Positions 7,383 to 13,394 of a stretch of DNA of 13,942 nucleotides are shown one piece after another. The notes under the pieces were generated by a model. It searched no databases and had not been told where the DNA came from. It worked only from the letters and a program-made list of their open reading frames with translations. Source of the stretch: an uncultured Curvibacter sp. (lineage in GTDB: Bacteria; Pseudomonadota; Gammaproteobacteria; Burkholderiales; Burkholderiaceae). The stretch lies in contig CAMLNH010000025.1 in NCBI GenBank assembly GCA_946481355.1, positions 1-13,942 on the forward strand. The letters are read 5' to 3'. The position numbers and the translations under genes are program-made. How positions within the stretch are numbered: the first letter of the stretch is position 1; each line of letters begins with the position of its first letter.

Positions 7383-8042
7383 TTACTGGTTGACGGGCGA
7401 CTTGGGATCGAGCAGCAGGGCCATGATGTGCTTCATCTGCGTCTCGGTCAGGATGCCCTTGTGGCCGGCACGCGGCATCTGCGAGCAGGCGTTGTAGGCA
7501 CGCGCGTTGTAGATCTTGCCCCAGGTGTACTGGATGATGGCGGCCGACTCAGGCGCGTACAGATCCTTCACGCCACGGATCTTGCCGTAGTTGTACAGGC
7601 TCGGGCCCAGGGTGCCGAAGGAAATCTCCTCCTTGCTGACCTGGTGGCAGTTGTAGCAGTTGCCGCCATTGGCGCTGCCAGCCGCATCGGACCAGGTCAT
7701 GCCACGACCGCTCTGGGCGATCTTCTCGCCTTCCTTCCAGTCGCCGATGTACTGTCCGCCGGCCGGCCACTTGATGGTCGCCATATTGGCGGCCTCGATG
7801 GCCTTGGCCGTTGCGTCGTCCAGGGGCTTGCCGGTCACGTCGGCCTTCATGCATTCGCGGTTGGCGTCGTCGAGCACTAGGCGATCCAGCTTGGCCTGGC
7901 CCCGTTCCGTGAACGAGGTCTGCATGATGTCGGCGGCCTTCTTGTCGAGTTCCGCGCTGCTCGGCAGGCTGGCACAGCCAGCGACGAGGACGGCCGTCAC
8001 GGCGACCGCTGCGACGGTGATGTATTGCGTCTGTTTTTTCAT
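7383..8042 (-). CDS. soxX: SoxX, monohaem cytochrome c subunit of SoxAX, predicted lipoprotein
   Basis: SoxX passes electrons from SoxA to the respiratory chain while SoxAX couples thiosulfate to the SoxY cysteine. The 219-residue product has one c-type haem site, CYNCH at 129-133. The likely distal ligand is Met189 in ACSQMPRAG, a block typical of SoxX. A long N-terminal region (24-95) precedes the haem domain, as in the larger SoxX type. The N-terminus reads MKKQ plus a hydrophobic core ending VAGC, a lipobox with Cys23, so the subunit may be lipid-anchored rather than freely soluble. GGAG at 8051-8054 is the ribosome site, and soxA ends 15 bases upstream. A terminator follows on the soxB side. 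The assignment as SoxX is firm from context and motifs; lipidation is inferred. Confidence 0.95.
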   Translation of the reverse strand: MKKQTQYITVAAVAVTAVLVAGCASLPSSAELDKKAADIMQTSFTERGQAKLDRLVLDDANRECMKADVTGKPLDDATAKAIEAANMATIKWPAGGQYIGDWKEGEKIAQSGRGMTWSDAAGSANGGNCYNCHQVSKEEISFGTLGPSLYNYGKIRGVKDLYAPESAAIIQYTWGKIYNARAYNACSQMPRAGHKGILTETQMKHIMALLLDPKSPVNQ

Positions 8043-8057
8043 GTTCGTGTCTCCAAC

Positions 8058-8858
8058 TCAGCGCTTGATGGCCGGTGCGATGCTCTCGGCACCCTTGGCA
8101 TTCACGCCCATATAGCTGCCCAGGGCCACGGTGGCCTCGCTGCCGAAGATCGGGGCCGGGAAACGCTGCTGGCGATAGCAGTCGTTGAGGCGCAGCTGCA
8201 TGCTCCACATCTGGCCGTTGGAGACACGGTAGGCCGGCCAAGCCGCAAAGCCGATGCCGTCACCCGGGTTCTTGGTCAGGTTGGGCAGGTCCTGCAGGCG
8301 GATGCGCTTGCCGTCTTCGCCATGGCAGGAGGCACAGGAGAAGTCGTGCGAGCCGCCGCGCATGTAGAAGATGCGCTTGCCGACTTCGTACATGACCTTT
8401 TCCTGCTCATGCCCCTGGGGCAGGTTGAACTTCATGCCACGCGACTCGGCAGCGATCCAGGTCGCCAGCGCGGTGACATTGGCCATCTCGCCGCGGCCGA
8501 AGGGCGTCTTGGCGATCTCGGCGCCGTTGAAGCCCTGCAGCGTCTCCATGCAGCTCACAAGACGCGACTCCAGATCCTGCACCTTGTTGGTGTCGGCGAA
8601 GTAACGCGGCAGCTCGACGAAGGCACCCTTGACCACGCCCGGACCCTTGCCCAGATCGCACTTTTCCAGCGACACGCTCTTGGGGCCCCGCTTCTGCTTC
8701 CAGAGGTCTTCACCCTTGGCTTCGAAAAGTTCAGCCGGGTTGCCGTCGGCCAGCATGGCGCGGTATTCGGCAATGCCATCGGCGGCGGATTTCTGTGCCA
8801 GCGCCGATCCGCAGATCGTCAGGCAGGCGGCCCCCAGGGCCAGAGTCCAACGTTTCAT
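8058..8858 (-). CDS. soxA: SoxA, catalytic cytochrome c subunit of SoxAX (single-haem type)
   Basis: SoxA joins thiosulfate to the SoxY cysteine by oxidation. The 266-residue product has a Sec signal peptide (about 1-21, cleaving near ALAQ). It has one haem-binding site, CASCH at 175-179, in the C-terminal half, and Cys227 in NDCYRQQRFP, the known active-site cysteine that ligates the catalytic haem as a persulfide. The N-terminal half lacks a CxxCH; Cys67 (LEKCDLG) and Cys103 stand where the first haem of two-haem SoxA proteins would be, probably as a disulfide. This is a known variant, as in Starkeya novella. The start ATG at 8856-8858 has GAGGTG at 8865-8870. A longer frame upstream would run through the palindrome in the soxZ-soxA gap and is not credible. 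Confidence 0.96.
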   Translation of the reverse strand: MKRWTLALGAACLTICGSALAQKSAADGIAEYRAMLADGNPAELFEAKGEDLWKQKRGPKSVSLEKCDLGKGPGVVKGAFVELPRYFADTNKVQDLESRLVSCMETLQGFNGAEIAKTPFGRGEMANVTALATWIAAESRGMKFNLPQGHEQEKVMYEVGKRIFYMRGGSHDFSCASCHGEDGKRIRLQDLPNLTKNPGDGIGFAAWPAYRVSNGQMWSMQLRLNDCYRQQRFPAPIFGSEATVALGSYMGVNAKGAESIAPAIKR

Positions 8859-8895
8859 GTTTGTCACCTCGTCGGTTTGTTGTGCAAGCAAATAC

Positions 8896-8923
8896 ATGGA
8901 GAAGGGCAGCTGCCCTTCTCCAT
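8896..8923. repeat. 28-nt perfect inverted repeat between soxZ and soxA
   Basis: ATGGAGAAGGGCAG (8896-8909) is followed immediately by its exact reverse complement CTGCCCTTCTCCAT (8910-8923). In RNA this gives a stem of about 12 bp with a 4-base loop in the 79-base gap between soxZ and soxA. No strong T-run follows on the minus strand (GTATTTGC). It could be a 3'-end stabilising hairpin for the soxCDYZ part of the message, a weak terminator, an RNase processing site or a protein-binding site. Confidence 0.85.
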
Positions 8924-8937
8924 CCATCCCGTGGGGA

Positions 8938-9249
8938 TCAGGACACCGTGGCTTCGTCGGTGCGGCTGTCGCCCTTGTTGTCCTTCCAGCTCACGCTGAT
9001 CTTGTCGCCGGCTTTGGCGCCCTTGACCATGAACTGCATGAAGGGGTTCTTGGAAACGGCCGGGCCCCACTCGGCGGTCAGCACGACCTTGCCGTTGTGG
9101 GAGGCGCTGACTTCACTGATGAACCAGGCGGGAATGGTCTTGCCGGAAGCGTCCTTGCGCTGACCGGTTTCCATTTCGTGGCTCATGAGTACGCGCACGG
9201 TGGCCTTGTCGCCAGCGGCTTGCGCGCGGATGCGCATCGGATCTGCCAT
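8938..9249 (-). CDS. soxZ: SoxZ, sulfur-carrier complex subunit
   Basis: SoxZ is the small partner of SoxY in the periplasmic SoxYZ carrier that shuttles bound sulfur intermediates between the Sox enzymes. The 103-residue protein has the normal family length and no signal peptide of its own, as expected because it is exported with Tat-targeted SoxY. Recognisable family text includes RVLMSHEMETGQRKD at about 19-33, FISEV at about 43-47, the FMQFMVKG block at about 70-77 and GDKISVSWKDNKGD near the end. AGGAG at 9258-9262 precedes the ATG. The gene follows soxY after 50 bases, and a perfect inverted repeat follows it. Confidence 0.96.
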   Translation of the reverse strand: MADPMRIRAQAAGDKATVRVLMSHEMETGQRKDASGKTIPAWFISEVSASHNGKVVLTAEWGPAVSKNPFMQFMVKGAKAGDKISVSWKDNKGDSRTDEATVS

Positions 9250-9299
9250 GTTGATGACTCCTGAATCTGATTAAAACGGTGCGGGGATGTCGGAGGCCA

Positions 9300-9758
9300 T
9301 CAGCCGCCGCAGCCACCCAGCGTGACCTTGACTTCCTTCTTCGCGAAGAAGGCCTTGCCGTCGGCGGTCAGGGCCACGGCGTAGACGTCGGAAGACTGAC
9401 CCATCTTGGCGCGCGTAGCGAAGCTGGGCTCGATCGCGTCGTTGACGTTGAAGAGAGCGACCAGCGCACTGGGGTTCTTCTCGACCAGCAGTAGCAGGCG
9501 CTTGACGCCGGGCAGCGTGGTGCTGGCCGACAGCGGCACGACGGCGCCATTCTCGGCGATGTCCGGACCACCGATGGTGACGTCCTTGCTCTCCACGGGC
9601 GCAGCGCCACCCAGGGCCTTGACCACGTCCGCCGGGGTCTTGGCATCGAAGGCAGCCTTCTCGTAGGCCAGAGCCTGTTGCGGCAACAGACCACCAGCCG
9701 AAGCCAGCAGACCCGCCACCACGGCGCTCTGTTTCAGTGTCTCGCGACGAGTTTGCAT
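9300..9758 (-). CDS. soxY: SoxY, sulfur-carrier subunit with C-terminal GGCGG arm
   Basis: SoxY carries the sulfur substrate covalently on a cysteine in a flexible C-terminal arm. The 152-residue protein ends LGGCGG, matching the invariant GGCGG swinging arm with the carrier Cys150. The N-terminus has a Tat signal, RRETLKQ followed by a hydrophobic stretch to ALAYE at about 29-33, through which the SoxYZ pair would be exported folded. AAGGAG at 9765-9770 lies 6 bases before the ATG at 9756-9758 and decides that start over a longer in-frame ATG at 9780-9782. The gap to soxD (78 bases) is AT-rich, holds a motif shared with the soxC leader, and may contain a second promoter. Confidence 0.97.
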   Translation of the reverse strand: MQTRRETLKQSAVVAGLLASAGGLLPQQALAYEKAAFDAKTPADVVKALGGAAPVESKDVTIGGPDIAENGAVVPLSASTTLPGVKRLLLLVEKNPSALVALFNVNDAIEPSFATRAKMGQSSDVYAVALTADGKAFFAKKEVKVTLGGCGG

Positions 9759-9764
9759 GTGTCT

Positions 9765-9770
9765 CTCCTT
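9765..9770 (-). promoter_or_regulatory. Shine-Dalgarno sequence of soxY
   Basis: A full AAGGAG on the minus strand lies 6 bases before the soxY ATG. It places the Tat signal at the very N-terminus, as the family requires. Confidence 0.8.
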
Positions 9771-9807
9771 GAATAAGTCCATGCTAATGAAAAAAACTAT
9801 CCTGCCC

Positions 9808-9819
9808 TATTGGTACTTG
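9808..9819 (-). promoter_or_regulatory. Shared 12-mer upstream of soxY (candidate operator)
   Basis: CAAGTACCAATA on the minus strand, in the soxD-soxY gap. It differs at one base from CAAGTACTAATA at 12471-12482 in the soxC leader, where it lies on the opposite strand. Both lie in AT-rich intergenic DNA of a GC-rich region. A regulator site is an inference. Confidence 0.4.
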
Positions 9820-9836
9820 TACTTAAAACAGCGCCG

Positions 9837-10934
9837 TTATTTTCCCGCACCTGCGGCCAGCCAGCTGGCGAGGGTCTTGGCGTCCGCCTCAGGCAACGAT
9901 TGTGCGGGCATGGGAATGGGACCCCAGACACCGGCGCTGCCGCTCCTGATCTTGCCCACGAGGTACTCGCTCTTGCCGGCATGCTTCTTCGCAATCTCGG
10001 CAAAGCTCGGGCCCACGAGCTTGCGATCCACGGCATGGCAGGCCGTGCAGCTGTACTTGGACAGCAGGGCCTGCACCGCCTTGGCGTCCACGCCTCCCTC
10101 AGCTTTGGCCGCAGGCTTGCTCGCGACCTTGGCCGGCGCGGCAGCGACGGCAGCTGCTGCTGCGGCGCCCGCACCCTTGGGTTCGGGCTTGCTCGTGTCA
10201 GCACCATGCTGTGCCCCGACCAGGCGGTTCTGCTCAGCCAGGTTGCCGTGTGCATCACGCGCGTAGTCGGGCAGATAGGATGCTACGCGCGTTTCGGTCG
10301 CGCAGTTGTTCATGCAGGCCACGGCCCGCACATCGGATTGCGGCGCCTTGCTGCCGAACTCCCGTCCAGGCCACAAGGCGTGATCGGTCGTCATCCCGTT
10401 GCGGTTGGGCAGGCGCTTCTGCACCTCGGCGATGTTCCTGTCCGACAGCACGTAGTTGTCAGGCACGATGCCGCCCAGGTTGAGCAGAAAGGCCGTGACC
10501 GCGTACACCTCTTCGGTGCTCAGCGACTTGGGCGCATTCCAGGGCATGGCGCGGTTGATGTAGTCCCACAGCGTGGACACCGTGGGCACCTTCATCAGCG
10601 TGGTGCGGCCCGGATAGTCAGCGCGCCGGAGATTGGCCACGCGGCCGGTCTTGATGTCCTCGGCCGTGGTGCCGCCCACCAGAGGGCTGAAGACCTCGCC
10701 CGATTCGCCGAAGATGCCGTGGCAGCTGGCGCACTTGCCTTCCCACACCTCCTGCCCCTTGGCCACGCTGCCCGAGCCCGCGGGCAACCCCTTGAAGTCA
10801 GGACGCACATCGATGTCCCAGGCCGCGACTTCCTTGGCCGTGGCATCGCGCCCTACGCCCGGAAACTTGCTGCCCTGGGCTTGCGCGACGCCAACCAGCA
10901 TCAGCAGACCCAGAACGAGCCCGAAGCGACGCAT
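9837..10934 (-). CDS. soxD: SoxD, dihaem cytochrome c subunit of sulfane dehydrogenase SoxCD
   Basis: SoxD accepts the electrons that SoxC draws from SoxY-bound sulfane sulfur. The 365-residue product has a signal peptide (about 1-20, ending AQAQ) and two c-type haem domains, CASCH at 68-72 and CTACH at 296-300. Between them lie the RAMPWNAPKSLSTEEVYAV block at about 128-146, a CMNNC pair at 207-211 and an Ala/Lys/Pro-rich linker at about 250-282. These are typical of SoxD. The start ATG at 10932-10934 gives the natural signal peptide; no good Shine-Dalgarno sequence is visible. A longer in-frame start at 11061-11063 overlaps the end of soxC and crosses the GC-rich repeat, so it is less likely. 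The gene is 112 bases after soxC. Confidence 0.94.
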   Translation of the reverse strand: MRRFGLVLGLLMLVGVAQAQGSKFPGVGRDATAKEVAAWDIDVRPDFKGLPAGSGSVAKGQEVWEGKCASCHGIFGESGEVFSPLVGGTTAEDIKTGRVANLRRADYPGRTTLMKVPTVSTLWDYINRAMPWNAPKSLSTEEVYAVTAFLLNLGGIVPDNYVLSDRNIAEVQKRLPNRNGMTTDHALWPGREFGSKAPQSDVRAVACMNNCATETRVASYLPDYARDAHGNLAEQNRLVGAQHGADTSKPEPKGAGAAAAAAVAAAPAKVASKPAAKAEGGVDAKAVQALLSKYSCTACHAVDRKLVGPSFAEIAKKHAGKSEYLVGKIRSGSAGVWGPIPMPAQSLPEADAKTLASWLAAGAGK

Positions 10935-10973
10935 CGAACGCACGACGAAGCCAAGACCAGGGCACCCTCGGAA

Positions 10974-11040
10974 CTGGCTTTGCCAGGCCGCTGGGTGCGC
11001 CCCCCTTGAGGGGGGAGGCGCGTAGCGACTCAGGGGGTGC
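10974..11040. repeat. GC-rich hairpin repeat of Comamonadaceae type in the soxC-soxD gap
   Basis: The gap between soxC and soxD holds a small hairpin, CTGGC (10974-10978) with GCCAG (10982-10986). After it comes a run of six C (11000-11005), TTGA and six G (11010-11015), then AGGCGCGTAGCGACTCAGGGGG (11016-11037, broken here only by description of its parts: AGGCGCGTAGCG then ACTCAGGGGG). This C-run, G-run, GCGC and AGGGGG layout is one I recognise from many intergenic spacers of Comamonas, Acidovorax and relatives. It is probably a dispersed REP-like element. I cannot count genomic copies here. Confidence 0.6.
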
Positions 11041-11046
11041 TTCACA

Positions 11047-12408
11047 TCACGAGAGCTGGACATTCTTCACCTCCCCGCTTTCCTGCACCAGCCAGGACTG
11101 GATGGCGTTGTTGTGATAGATCGAACGCGTGCCGCGCACCGCGCGCAGCTGCTTGTAGGTCGGCTGCACATAGCCGGTCTCGTCGGTGGCGCGGCTCTGG
11201 ATGATGGCGGGCTTGCCGTCCCAAACCCAGTCGATGTTGAAGCGTGTCAGCGCCTTGCTCAGCACGGGCGACTCCAGCCGCGCACGACGCCAGTTGCGCC
11301 CGCCGTCGACCGAGACGTCGACGTGCTTGACCTTGCCGCGGCCCGACCAGGCCAGACCGCTGACGTTGTAGAAGCCCTTGTCCAGCAGCACTTGGCCGCC
11401 CGAGGGCGTGGTGACGACGCTCTTGCATTCCTGGATGCTGCTGTACTGGCGATGCAGGCCGCCCGGCATCAGGTCCACATAGTGAATGGCCTCGTCCTTG
11501 GCCGCGTAGGGCATGTCGCCCACTTCGATGCGGCGCAGGTACTTGACCCAGCTCACACCCTGCACACCCGGCACCACGAGGCGCAGCGGGTAGCCTTGCT
11601 CGGGTCGCAGCATCTCGCCGTTCTGGCCATAGGCCACGATGACCTCGCCCGACTTGATCAGGTCCATGGGGATGGTGCGCGTCATCGAGGAACCATCGGC
11701 CCCCTCGGCGAGCACGAATTTGCCGTTCTTCAGGTCGGCACCGGCCAGCTCAAGCAGGGTGATCAGCGGCACGCCGGTGAACTCGCTGCACGACAGCATG
11801 CCATGCGTGTACTGCACGGTGGGCACGGCCACGTTGCCCCACTCCATGCCGGTGTTGGCGCCGCACTCGATGAAGTGGAAGCGCGAGACCGAAGGCAGAC
11901 GCATGATCTCGTCCATGGTGAAGACCTTGGCGGACTTGACCATGCCGTTGACCATGAGGCGGTGCTTGGACGGGTCGATGTCCCACCAGCCCTGGTGATG
12001 GCGCTCGAAATGCAGGCCGCTGGGCGTGACGATGCCGAACAGCGACTGCAGGGGCGCAAAGGACACCGAGGCCTGCGTGGTCTGGGTCAGACCCGGACTC
12101 TGGCGGCGCTGCACATTGCTCTCGAACTTCGAGGGCTTGCCATAGCCGTCGGTGGCCACGCTCTGGCCCAGCCCGGTCGTGTGCTCGGGCAGGTTCAGGA
12201 TGTTGGGGTCGCCGCCCTCGGCCGGTACGGGGTTGCCCTGCGCCAGCGCATGGGCCCCGGCTGCACCAGCCGCCGCCGCGGCAAAGGCGTTGCGGATGAA
12301 GTGGCGTCGACCTTGCTTGGCCTCAGCCATGACCGTGCGGATGCCGTCACGGTTCAGAAAACTCTCGGGCGCCTTGCGTAGGCGGCCCGAACTCATGGGG
12401 TCGTGCAT
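11047..12408 (-). CDS. soxC: SoxC, molybdenum-cofactor subunit of sulfane dehydrogenase SoxCD
   Basis: SoxC is a sulfite-oxidase-family molybdoenzyme that oxidises the outer sulfane sulfur bound to SoxY, passing electrons to SoxD. With SoxCD present, thiosulfate can be taken fully to sulfate without sulfur globules. The 453-residue product has a Tat signal with the twin arginine at 34-35 (RRHFIRNAF) before an Ala-rich hydrophobic stretch. The oxidoreductase Mo domain includes FHFIECGANTGMEWGN (177-192), in which Cys182 is the expected Mo ligand, and further family text such as GYPLRLVVPGVQGVSWVKYL. The C-terminal dimerisation domain (GKVKHVDVSVDGGRNWRRA) is intact. AGGAG at 12416-12420 lies 7 bases before the ATG at 12406-12408. 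A longer frame start at 12442-12444 has no such site. Confidence 0.97.
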   Translation of the reverse strand: MHDPMSSGRLRKAPESFLNRDGIRTVMAEAKQGRRHFIRNAFAAAAAGAAGAHALAQGNPVPAEGGDPNILNLPEHTTGLGQSVATDGYGKPSKFESNVQRRQSPGLTQTTQASVSFAPLQSLFGIVTPSGLHFERHHQGWWDIDPSKHRLMVNGMVKSAKVFTMDEIMRLPSVSRFHFIECGANTGMEWGNVAVPTVQYTHGMLSCSEFTGVPLITLLELAGADLKNGKFVLAEGADGSSMTRTIPMDLIKSGEVIVAYGQNGEMLRPEQGYPLRLVVPGVQGVSWVKYLRRIEVGDMPYAAKDEAIHYVDLMPGGLHRQYSSIQECKSVVTTPSGGQVLLDKGFYNVSGLAWSGRGKVKHVDVSVDGGRNWRRARLESPVLSKALTRFNIDWVWDGKPAIIQSRATDETGYVQPTYKQLRAVRGTRSIYHNNAIQSWLVQESGEVKNVQLS

Positions 12409-12538
12409 GTTCCTGCTCCTGCGGTGCTGCGCTGCGCACGGCACCTGTGGCCGTTAAATCAAAATATCAGCAAGTACTAATATATAACAGTTGACACGAG
12501 AACAGATCAGGGTTTCTACGGAGATCAGGCGGACGAAC
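12409..12538 (-). promoter_or_regulatory. AT-rich leader and probable promoter region of soxC
   Basis: The gap between the small cytochrome gene and soxC contains an AT-rich island at about 12454-12490 in otherwise GC-rich DNA. It includes TATATA-type hexamers and the 12-mer shared with the soxY leader. Its composition suggests the main promoter of soxCDYZAX lies here, although I cannot assign a convincing -35/-10 pair. Confidence 0.5.
12471..12482 (+). promoter_or_regulatory. Shared 12-mer upstream of soxC (candidate operator)
   Basis: CAAGTACTAATA on the plus strand within the AT-rich soxC leader matches 11 of 12 positions of the minus-strand copy before soxY (9808-9819). Its place about 60 bases before the soxC start would suit an operator. 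Confidence 0.4.
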
Positions 12539-12859
12539 TCAGCGGCTGAAGCGGTAATGGTCGCGATTGAGCACCCCAGCCACGGCCGTGACCTCCTCCG
12601 GGAACAGACCCAGATTGAGCTCGGTGTTGCAATGCTCCACCATGCCGCGCAGCAGGCCCGCGCTGTTGATGCGCCCGGCGGGCCGGTAGATGGCGCTGCC
12701 ATCACCACCCACCTTCTGCTGATGGCAGGCCGCGCACTTGTGTTCGGCCAGCAGCTGCGCCCCCAGGCGCAGATCGGCACCCTGGAAGATGGCCGGTTCC
12801 TGGGCCTGTGCGCTCAGAGCCCAGGCGGCGGCAAGAATGGGGAGGAACTGGCGGTACAT
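12539..12859 (-). CDS. Small exported monohaem c-type cytochrome at the head of the sox cluster
   Basis: The 106-residue product has a Sec signal peptide (about 1-19, ending AQAQ) and one haem-binding site, CAACH at 42-46. A short C-terminal part contains Met73 (LLRGMVEHCN), a possible distal ligand, and an extra Cys77. It ends NRDHYRFSR. The mature part is only about 87 residues, near the minimum for a class I cytochrome c. It precedes soxC on the same strand, 130 bases away, so an electron-acceptor role for SoxAX or SoxCD is plausible. I do not assign a Sox letter. The start ATG at 12857-12859 gives a good signal peptide but has no visible Shine-Dalgarno sequence; a TATAAC hexamer on the minus strand (12869-12874) lies very close upstream, so a short leader is possible. 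Confidence 0.85.
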   Translation of the reverse strand: MYRQFLPILAAAWALSAQAQEPAIFQGADLRLGAQLLAEHKCAACHQQKVGGDGSAIYRPAGRINSAGLLRGMVEHCNTELNLGLFPEEVTAVAGVLNRDHYRFSR

Positions 12860-12956
12860 GGATACAAGGTTATACAAAGCTGTGGGCGCGAACAAGCGAA
12901 AACGCCGATGAATCTGGCAAACTGCCGCTTTTCCGTCTGTCACACCCAAGCCCACC

Positions 12957-13271
12957 ATGTCGCGCAAGCCCGCCCCCGCCGCCGTAGCCGCCACGACCGC
13001 CGCCGTCTTCCGTGCGGACCACCAGAAGGACGTGATCAACCGTCTGCGCCGCATCGAGGGCCAGGTCCGCGGCGTGGTCGAGATGATCCAGGAGGGCCGC
13101 AGCTGCGAGGACGTGGCCCTGCAGATGTCGGCAGCGCGCAAGGCCATGGACAAGGCCTTCTACCGCATGATGGCCTGCACCATGATCGAGGCCGTCAACG
13201 GGGCCGAGGACGAGGCCCGCGCCATGGAAGAGATCGAGCAGGCCACGCGCCTGCTCGAGAAGTTCGGCTGA
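12957..13271 (+). CDS. CsoR/FrmR-family (DUF156) transcriptional regulator with atypical cysteines
   Basis: This 104-residue all-alpha repressor family binds DNA as a tetramer and senses copper, nickel/cobalt, formaldehyde or persulfide. The core starts at DHQKDVINRLRRIEGQVRGV (21-40), the family signature. Cys50 (GRSCEDV) is the conserved first sensor residue. The second-site positions differ: counting from Cys50, the usual His at +25 is Thr75 and the usual Cys of CsoR or CstR at +29 is Ala79, while a cysteine stands at +24 (Cys74, in MMACTMIEA). That rules against classical Cu(I) or FrmR chemistry and leaves a two-cysteine switch as an option. The N-terminal 20 residues are Ala/Pro-rich. 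It is divergent from the small cytochrome and sox genes with 97 bases between them, so control of sox by sulfur species is a reasonable guess. No clear ribosome site is seen. Confidence 0.9.
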   Translation: MSRKPAPAAVAATTAAVFRADHQKDVINRLRRIEGQVRGVVEMIQEGRSCEDVALQMSAARKAMDKAFYRMMACTMIEAVNGAEDEARAMEEIEQATRLLEKFG

Positions 13272-13274
13272 GCC

Positions 13275-13394
13275 TCAGCCCAGTAGCGCGCGGAAGTCGT
13301 CGATCACGCGGTCCGGCGCGCAGGCCCCGAGGCTGCCCAGGTGGTCGCCACAGGGCTGAGCCCAGACCGTCACAGCGCCGTTGCGCGCCCGCGC
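13275..13394 (-). pseudogene. Possible tail of a lost gene, in frame after the phosphoribulokinase stop
   Basis: Directly after the TGA of the kinase gene the same frame stays open for 39 codons to a second TGA (13275-13277). The translation includes GAVTVWAQPCGDHLGSLG and ends PDRVIDDFRALLG, which reads like the C-terminus of a HAD-type phosphatase rather than random sequence. It has no usable ATG and only a GTG near its beginning. It may be the remnant of a gene deleted up to the kinase end. In GC-rich DNA a chance open frame of this length is common, so this is tentative. Confidence 0.3.

Noticed and set aside
5398..7497. Plus-strand open frame of 699 codons over soxB
   Set aside because: Most of it is the mirror of soxB and its residues are dominated by His, Val, Gly and Ala. 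SoxB on the other strand has all its motifs, so this frame is not a gene.
8058..8858. SoxA lacks the N-terminal haem site
   Set aside because: Single-haem SoxA proteins with cysteines in place of the first haem are already known; noted in the feature only.
11113..12381. Plus-strand open frame of 422 codons over soxC
   Set aside because: It lies entirely inside soxC on the opposite strand, with no recognisable domain and no ribosome site.
13274..13360. CTCAGCCC (13274-13281) and GGGCTGAG (13353-13360) inverted pair after the CsoR-family gene
   Set aside because: The arms are 71 bases apart with no T-run. In such GC-rich DNA an 8-base match is weak evidence.
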